From contig JBLDXI010000026.1 in NCBI GenBank assembly GCA_047495785.1, positions 1,116,001 to 1,180,000 of the forward strand: a stretch of DNA of 64,000 bases, given 5' to 3'. Below, piece by piece: positions 57,331-64,000 of this stretch. The notes under the pieces were generated by a model. The model had not been told where the DNA came from and did no database searches. It saw only the letters and a list, made by a program, of their open reading frames with translations. Origin of the DNA: Lepidodermella squamata (Eukaryota > Gastrotricha). Positions within the stretch are counted from its first letter, which is position 1. Each line of letters opens with the position of its first letter. The position numbers were made by a program, and so were the translations under genes.

Positions 57331-57645
57331 GCGAGTTGGCAATACTGGCACCGATGGAGACGAAATTCATTGACATAATTCACCTATCAAGCCTTCTTTG
57401 CGTTCTGGTACAAATTACTCAGAAATGCGTAAATACACACGAATCATCCCTCGACTGGCAAGCCTGCAGCATTGAAAACAAAGGGTCTTTATTGATGTTG
57501 AGTGTGTCATCTGAAATGATATTTCAAGCCGGGTTGATTACGTGCACACCGTTAATTGCATTCCCTCGAACGACCACGCTAGAAATAAGCACGAGTTTCT
57601 CTCAAGTGAGTGTTGTATTTTTCAAAATTTCATCTTCTGAGAATA

Positions 57646-60339
57646 ATGCGTATCTACACTGTGCTCCTCCTGGTCGTCTTGGTGGTACCAGCCGTTGTAG
57701 GCATCTCTGCGAAATCAGACCTAATATTGTTTTATAATATTTCTTGGTTAGTTTGGGCAAGATGAACAAGGCAGTGATAATACCGGCAATGATAACGGTG
57801 GTAATAACGTCGAAAGTCAAAGCAGCTACAGCGTTGGTTCAAGGTTTCTTCGATGCCTTGGGTTCACCTGTGGTGATGGGCAATGCATTGCTGTAACTTG
57901 GAGGTGAAGCAATCATGAGCATTTGGGGAATAATTAAATTTAGCCTCTTTCCTGTCTTAGATGCGATGGAGACGAGGACTGCAGTAGGAATAATTTGGAA
58001 TTTCTGAAGTGCTATCTTCCATCGATTGTTTATTAGGCGATGGAAGTGACGAACGCAACTGCAATAGGGGTCGCCCTCCAAGCCCCTCCGGGCGTGATGT
58101 AATGGCTCGCTATTTATCCTTTATATCACCTGATCTTGTTTTGTTTCCAAGCCTTCTTGCACAGGTTTCGCTTGCAACAACGGTCGGTGTATCTCAGCTG
58201 ACTATGTGTGAGTTCAGCTCATGAAAAATGTAATTCTAAATTAATTAGGAATATTTCAGCTGTGACAAAGACGATGACTGCGGTATAAGCATTAGCAATT
58301 CATAAATTCGAAGTTGACGTCTTCTTACAGAGGACGGTAGCGATGAAGCTAGCTGTGCAAGCGGTACCACTCCTAGACCGGTATGATTTGAAAATCGCTG
58401 CTAACTGCGAATTTTATTAAACCGATTCAAGGCACAATGCGGACGAGGCGAGTTCGCGTGCAACAACGCCAAATGTATACCAAGCTCTTATGTGTAAGAA
58501 AACGCATAACATAGAATAGATTGAATCACCATTTACCATTCTTTTACAGCTGCGATGGTGACAATGATTGCGGTGATTATAATTGTTACGCTGAGTCAAC
58601 TGCGTGAAAATAAGCTTATTCTAGGTGATCGAAGTGATGAGAGAAACTGCCCAAGCAGGACAACAACTACTACAACAACTACAGTAAGTACAATAAATTT
58701 GCTGGAATGCTGATCCGTAATAATTGCCAATTTACTAAAGGATAGCGGTTGTGATGGTTTCACTTGCAACAATGGAAACTGCGTCATCTCGCGATATGTG
58801 TAAATTGGGAAAATTTTCCTTCGAAAGCTTTTTTAATGCTCCAATTTTTAGATGCGATGGCGACGATGATTGCCGCAAGTTTCTTGTATTTGCAGTAAAA
58901 CGTGATTTTAATATTAGTCATGAGCAGGTGATGGAAGCGATGAAAGAAATTGCCCCGGGTCAACCGGAAGAGTGAGTTATTACAGATTGAAATAGTTTCA
59001 GCTGTATACGCAATTAAAAAATTTGAAAATCCAGAGCCGCACCACAACTGTAATAGTGAGTGAAACAATTGTTAGATGTGGCGGTACCAAAACTTTGAAC
59101 ATTTTCCGAAGGCGAACAGATGCGACGGCTTTACCTGCAGGAATGGCAATTGCATTCAATCGAGCTATGCGTATGTTTCTAATTGAAATTAGATAAAAAA
59201 CATCATGATTCAATGCAATTATCTCAGCTGCGATGGTGACAACGATTGTGGTAAGTAGATGTAAAATATAAGTGTGCCGTGAGTTATGACATCCAACTTC
59301 AGGTGATGGCAGTGATGAAGCTAGCTGCAACGCGGTAATTAGTAACTACATTTCTGAATTCATGTAAATAATTTTACCGTAGCCCCAGACAACCAGACCG
59401 ACAACTCGACCAACGACGCCGCCAAGAGCTGCCCCTGCACCAGCCCCGGCACCATCTCCTTCGCCGTCTCCTTCGCCGTCTTCCTCCGCAGCAAGTTGCG
59501 GCTTAGTTGGTTCGAGCACTGGCCGTATTTTCGGCGGCACGGCGGCCGCAGTTGGCGCGCATCCTTGGGTGGTTCGAATGGAAATGAAATTCACTACAAC
59601 CCCAGCCGGCCGTATCATAATATGCGGGGGGGCTCTGATTTCTGACCAATGGATCCTTACAGCCTCTCATTGCGTCACCGACGAAAGCGGTGGGAAGATT
59701 ACTGAAGTTCTGGCCCGCCTTGGCCGCAACGATCTTTCTCAGCGTAGCGAGCGAGGAGCTTATGACCTGGCCGGGACTCAAGTGTTCAAACATCCTAGCT
59801 ACGATGCAAAAAACAAATGGTTTATGGATTTTGCGCTCGTTAAACTTCGGTCGAAAGCAACGTTCTCCAGAACAGTTCAGCCGATTTGCCTGCCCGATGC
59901 TTTGTGTAACAGCACAATTTCTGCTTCAGCGGCTTATGCTGATAGCTGCACTGAAGCAGTTGTCGCTGGCTGGGGAATTTCTAACGGTATACTTCTCGAA
60001 TAGTAAAATCCTAAATAATTGCTAGTGTCTGTTTCAGATGATCCTAGCCCCGATCAACTGTTAGAAGTAGCAGTTGGAATCAATCCTCGTCAACGTTGCG
60101 ACGACAAGTATGGCCGACTTTCAACTGCCCACATATGCGTTGGAGACGGAACGCGAGGCACCTGTCGAGGCGACAGCGGTGGCCCGTTGATGTGCAAGCA
60201 GGGTCCTACCGGCCGTACTCATATTATTGGTGTCGTGTCGTTTGGCTATACAGAGTGCGGTGTTAATGGCTTTCCCTCTGTATTTGCGCGCGTTTGTTCC
60301 GCTCTGCCGTGGATCAAGGAAACCATGGCTAATAATTGA
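57646..60339 (+). CDS. Secreted modular serine protease 12: five LDLa + S1 domain
   Basis: Signal peptide MRIYTVLLLVVLVVPAV, an Asn/Gly-rich segment, then five LDLa modules (CLGFTCGDGQC; CTGFACNNGRC; CGRGEFACNNAKC; CDGFTCNNGNC; CDGFTCRNGNC), Thr-rich spacers and a Pro/Ser linker. The S1 domain has GR|IFGG, LTASHC, MDFALVKL and CRGDSGGP, so the triad is intact. Position 189 is Gly. The intron at 58875-58926 is GC-AG, as in genes 10 and 11. Large blocks, introns included, are almost identical to gene 11 (for example around 58025-58200 and most of the protease exon). This points to recent duplication or gene conversion. Confidence 0.9.
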
Positions 60340-61107
60340 TCATCTCGTTTTACTTTGAACAATTACGTCTACAGATATAAATACAATTCAAATTCAGATT
60401 CTTGATTCCGATTCCGCTTTAAGGCCAAAAGTAATATATTTTTAAGTAATAATCGAACAATCGTCAAATAAAAATTATGTTATGGAAAAATTGCAATGAC
60501 TACGCTTTGACTATCTAACTTCTTAGTATTTATGTTAATCGAGACATTATAATTTTGAGTAGTAAACCCCACTGCATGAGCCTTCTTTCATCTCGTGGCT
60601 TCATTTCGTGTTTACTTGTTGTAAGGCATGGTTACGTCAGTATAGTCGTGAATTACTTAGGCATAAAGTTTAGCATTTGGTACACGTTGTGTGCTGGTCT
60701 CCTTTTAAAAACACAGCAAAGTTGATGCCCTTTGACCAGCAATCATTCAAGTCTCCACATGTCAGCCAATCAACCCATTTTCGCCAATAAAATACAAGAA
60801 ACGAGCGAGAGTTGCAGTCATGATTATGTAGTGAGCTTTATTCACAAGATGCTTCACGAGAGCTTCTGAACCCCTCCTCTACCTGTGTACAAATGATGAA
60901 TGTAGGGTGCTTTCAAATACGCAAAAAACTTTCCACGTTGACTCAAAACCTTGTTGGTACCTTGTTTAGTAACAGCTATTCCGTCATGCGGATCATGCTT
61001 GCTCTTATTCCTTTTATACCCAGATTAACGCTTGCAGAAGAAAGCCTTGAGTTTCTCGTAAGGATGAGTTGCATTTCATACATTTTCTTCACACAACAGT
61101 AAAGGCG
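60340..61107. other. Intergenic, nothing recognised
   Basis: 3' UTR of protease 12 (AATAAA about 60467) and the promoter of the next gene. The frame at 60893-61102 has no support. Confidence 0.5.
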
Positions 61108-64000
61108 ATGTTTTTCATAAAAAAGCTCCTTCTGTTAGGGCTGATTACTGGCGCTGTCGTTGTAAGAAAACATAAATTTAAGTGGGCCATCAAAAACCAA
61201 TTTCTTCATTCAGGATGGGCAGGAAAACGGAGATAATGCAAGTGTCGAAAGACGAGGTCCATGTTCTGGGTTCACTTGTGGGGATGGGAACTGTATATCA
61301 AGACTTTGGAGGTGACACATTTGCCACTTTTGATCAGCCATCATACCAAAACTATACACACTACACACTACACTATAAACACTATAACACTCAGCTAATT
61401 TGCCTGATTCCCTCGCAAATTTCGCCATGTAGAAACACAATGGCAAGATGTTTCTCCACGGAAACAATTTGACTGAGCAGCAATTGCCTACCTCAAATCT
61501 TATACCACGTGAAAGAGGAGCTCGCGTTCTATGTGCATGCTAAGTTTGGTAAATAACGGAGATATCCGTTTTGAGAAGCACTCGATTCAATAATGCAGAT
61601 CAAAGTTTTAGCTTGAGTGTGGTCGCTTTTTTCTCTACGGTCTAGCCATAGAGTATTCCCTTATTCCCACATGCCCACAATCCTGAGCCACTTTTTGTTA
61701 TTCATTATTCTTTATTTTCAAGGTGCGACGGAGACATAGACTGCAGTATGGAATTAATGCGAACTTATCAGAAAACGATGCTCAAACCTATTTTCACCAG
61801 GGGATAGGAGCGATGAAGTCAATTGTGATTCCTATAAACCTAACAGCTCTGGCCCCGATGTATGTTCGCATCGTTCTTATCAATTCGTTATGATTACCTT
61901 GTATTTTAAATACAAGCCCCTTTGTAAAGACGTTCCGTGCAACAACGGACGATGTATATCAGGCAACTTCATTTGCGACAGAATAGATGATTGCGGTGAG
62001 TTCAAGCACTTTAACGATTATTACTCCAAACAATGTCTCTTAGGGGATGGCAGCGACGAAGCAATCTGTGGTGGAAGACCTGAGTTTCATAACGTAAGAT
62101 CAGCAGCGATTTACAGGGTGTCCCATAAGAAACGCAAGCAAAGAAAATACACGGAAAAGGGATCAGAAACTCTAAAATGAGAGACGAAGTCACATCTCAT
62201 GGCGAGAATAATAATTAAGTATGTTGATGGGATTAGAAACGTCCGAAGAAATTTGGTTCAACAGGGTAAAATACCGAAAATTACCAAACCGGTTACCATC
62301 GGGGTTTTCTGGAAATTCTTCAGCAAATGTTTTTATTCCTTCGGTTAAATCGCGGCTAAAATATGGAATACTCTCTCAGCAGGTTTAATTTGAATAATTA
62401 GTTGAATTTCCTAAAAAAAAGTTGTTAGATTAAAAAATGATGCGCAACTTTTGGGACACGCTGAATAATGAGTTTAGGTATTTGCGCTTTTATTTTTGCA
62501 TGTAATAAAGAGTACGTGTGGCAGTAACGAATTCAGATGCGACAACGGCAGATGCATAACAAGCAATTATATGTATGAATTCAAAACATTGCTTATTACG
62601 GTAATCCCAATAATATTTCAATGCAGCTGCGACAGCGATAATGACTGCGGTTAGTTTATCTCGGTTACAACCATTTCAACTCTCCACATTCGAATGTTCT
62701 ATCTGTAGTTTTGAGGCTCTTGTATTGAATTCCGAAGAGCTCCGCAGAGCATATGTCAATTTTAAGTTTAGTTTATGTAAATTGAATGATTTTACCGATA
62801 TCGTCTAGCCGAGTAGCAATCATCAAAAATGTCATGAAAGCATGAAAGCTATACAGGGCCTAGCGCCTAGCTGTCTGAAAAGTGTCTCATTCATCCATAA
62901 CTCAAATTACATTTTTTGTCGGAGCCTTAAATTGGAGGTTGTGAGATATAGTTAAGTACCTATTGCTTAAGGTGATCAAAGCGACGAAATAAACTGCGCG
63001 AGCCACCAGCCAACACCTACAGCACAAGTAAGACCGATAATTTCCATGATAGGTAATATAAATAACACATTTCCAATTTGGATATTCAGCACGCAACACA
63101 GGAGAAAGAAACTCTAGCGGTCCTGGCAAAGTCAACTGAAACAAACGCTTTCGATTTGCCCAATCAAGCGGCTCCAATATCTACCTCGCATCCCTTTTCT
63201 GACCCTTCTATTTCAACTTCCATCGTTGGTTGTGGCTTGATCAATTCCAGTGCGGACAGCGTTGTCGGTGGAAATGTGCAAGCCATTAATCCTCTCCCTT
63301 GGGTGGCTTCCCTGTATTTTGAGGATGGTAGAGTGGACTGCTACGGGGCACTGATTTCTGATCAATGGATCCTTACTGCTGCCGAATGTGTTAGGGACAC
63401 GAAACGTCCCGGAAAAGTAACCATAGTGTTGGCAAGTCTTGGCCGCAAAGAGCAGTCTTTAAATGTGCGAGATGCTTACGACATGTACGGCGTTAGGAAA
63501 TTCTCACATCCTATGTTCTTATGGGGTTCAGGGAAAATGAATTTCGCGCTTATCAAGCTTCGTTCGAAAGTCTCATTTTCTAGCAGAGTACAGCCGATAT
63601 GCCTGCCTGATGCATCAATGTGTGATAACATCTCCAACTCTGAAAGAATGGCAAAAGTCGATGACTGCACAGTAGCTACCATGGCTATAAGAGGTAGGCA
63701 GTTAACTTTTCGTTGCAGATGTTTGATATTTTTGATTTTTTCATTCTTTTTGAGATTTTTATTGATTTTTATTGATGATTTTTGCATGGAATTTTTCCTC
63801 AGATATAGAAAATGCCCAGATATTGGCTGCTGTCAACGTAACCGATCGGCTGAGTTGTAATGACCTAAGATACCTGCCATTGTCGATAGCCCACATATGC
63901 GTCCGTGGACCGGAAAACCTACGCGACGCAGCCCTCGACGGTGGTCCACTTATTTGTAAGCAGCGCCTGACTGGCCGAGCTCATGTGATAGGCATTTTTT
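61108..64000 (+). CDS. Secreted serine protease homologue 13: three LDLa + S1-like domain lacking the whole catalytic triad; 3' end outside window
   Basis: Signal peptide [18 protein letters not shown], then LDLa modules [22 protein letters not shown] (here the usual internal intron is absent: [11 protein letters not shown] is continuous) and [14 protein letters not shown] linker follows, then an S1-like domain with conserved framework ([38 protein letters not shown]). All three catalytic residues are replaced: His57 is Glu (TAAEC), Asp102 is Asn (KMNFALIKL), and the GDSGGP Ser is Asp (AALDGGP). The Cys before the active site is also lost, and the activation site reads DSVVGG without Arg/Lys. 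It is a clear pseudoprotease under apparent coding constraint. Introns are longer here, and one carries a MITE. It continues past 64000. Confidence 0.85.
62115..62463 (+). mobile_element. MITE with Tc1/mariner-like terminal repeats, copy 2
   Basis: The ends read CAGGGTGTCCCATAAG (62115) and, inverted, CAGCGTGTCCCAAAAG (62463). A TA precedes the left end. The interior matches 18494-18845 in reverse orientation. There is no coding frame. It lies in an intron of protease homologue 13. Confidence 0.75.
62651..62971. other. Long intron within the third LDLa of protease homologue 13
   Basis: It separates the core exon (CTGCGACAGCGATAATGACTGCG) from GTGATCAAAGCGACGAAATAAACTGC. At about 320 bp it is much longer than the usual 50-60-bp introns. 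I see nothing coding in it. Confidence 0.5.

Larger units (their letters stand above)
56344..57645. other. Intergenic holding a fold-back element, a LINE fragment and a promoter block
   Basis: No intact gene. The frames at 56859-57737 are parts of the elements listed separately. Confidence 0.6.

Noticed and set aside
56859-57737. Host genes on either strand between proteases 11 and 12
   Set aside because: The minus frame is a broken LINE RT, and the plus frame is its antisense joined to the promoter of protease 12.
1-64000. tRNA or rRNA genes
   Set aside because: No cloverleaf with A/B boxes or rRNA-like conserved block was recognised by eye. A tRNA scan was not possible here.

Overview
This window comes from a compact animal genome. 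Genes have many short (about 50-60 bp) GT-AG introns, usually with a pyrimidine-rich ..ttttcag acceptor. The proteins are metazoan types: a mitochondrial Na+/Ca2+ exchanger, a class C GPCR, a C2H2 zinc-finger protein, and secreted LDLa/sushi/trypsin-like proteases. There are also LINE, LTR and inverted-repeat elements. An invertebrate, perhaps an ecdysozoan such as a tardigrade or a nematode-like animal, fits best. The sequence alone does not fix the taxon, so this placement is only an inference.

Left part (1-20.4 kb): ordinary cellular genes. In order these are a partial multi-TM protein (-), an SLC8B1/NCLX orthologue in 13 exons (+), a four-TM MARVEL-like protein (-) whose 3' end nearly abuts that of NCLX, a disordered protein rich in basophilic kinase sites (-), a type II membrane protein (-), and an intronless GABA-B-type receptor (+). 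A zinc-finger gene (-) follows, spread over 7 kb. One of its introns carries a small secreted-peptide gene on the opposite strand, a LINE remnant and an unplaced ORF. Its other intron carries a MITE.

Right part (22.7-64 kb): a tandem array of 13 secreted-protein genes, all on the + strand. Four have LDLa repeats plus an S1 protease domain (22.7-34.8 kb). One is signal peptide plus protease (35.1 kb). Two are sushi-sushi-protease (36.4 and 38.6 kb). Two are LDLa-only multidomain proteins that lie in a tandem duplication (40.6 and 45.1 kb). Four are LDLa plus protease or protease-like (49.5, 53.7, 57.6 and 61.1 kb; the last runs off the window). The LDLa/sushi/S1 combination resembles the arthropod modular serine proteases (ModSP/HP14 type) that start extracellular immune cascades. 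Here the modules are divided among neighbouring paralogues. At least three members have lost catalytic residues (Ser195 to Gly, Ser195 to Asn, and loss of the whole His/Asp/Ser triad), so the array mixes enzymes with probable pseudoproteases.

The most unusual structural feature is the splitting of LDLa domains. In the first four protease genes the Asp-Cys core sits on 7-nt micro-exons (eight cases, plus one of 10 nt). In the later genes it sits on 23-26-nt micro-exons. Several introns use GC-AG borders at conserved positions. Mobile DNA in the array includes a young 2.2 kb non-autonomous LTR element with a perfect TSD, a fold-back element with 116-bp perfect inverted arms, a Tc1/mariner-like MITE and a LINE fragment.
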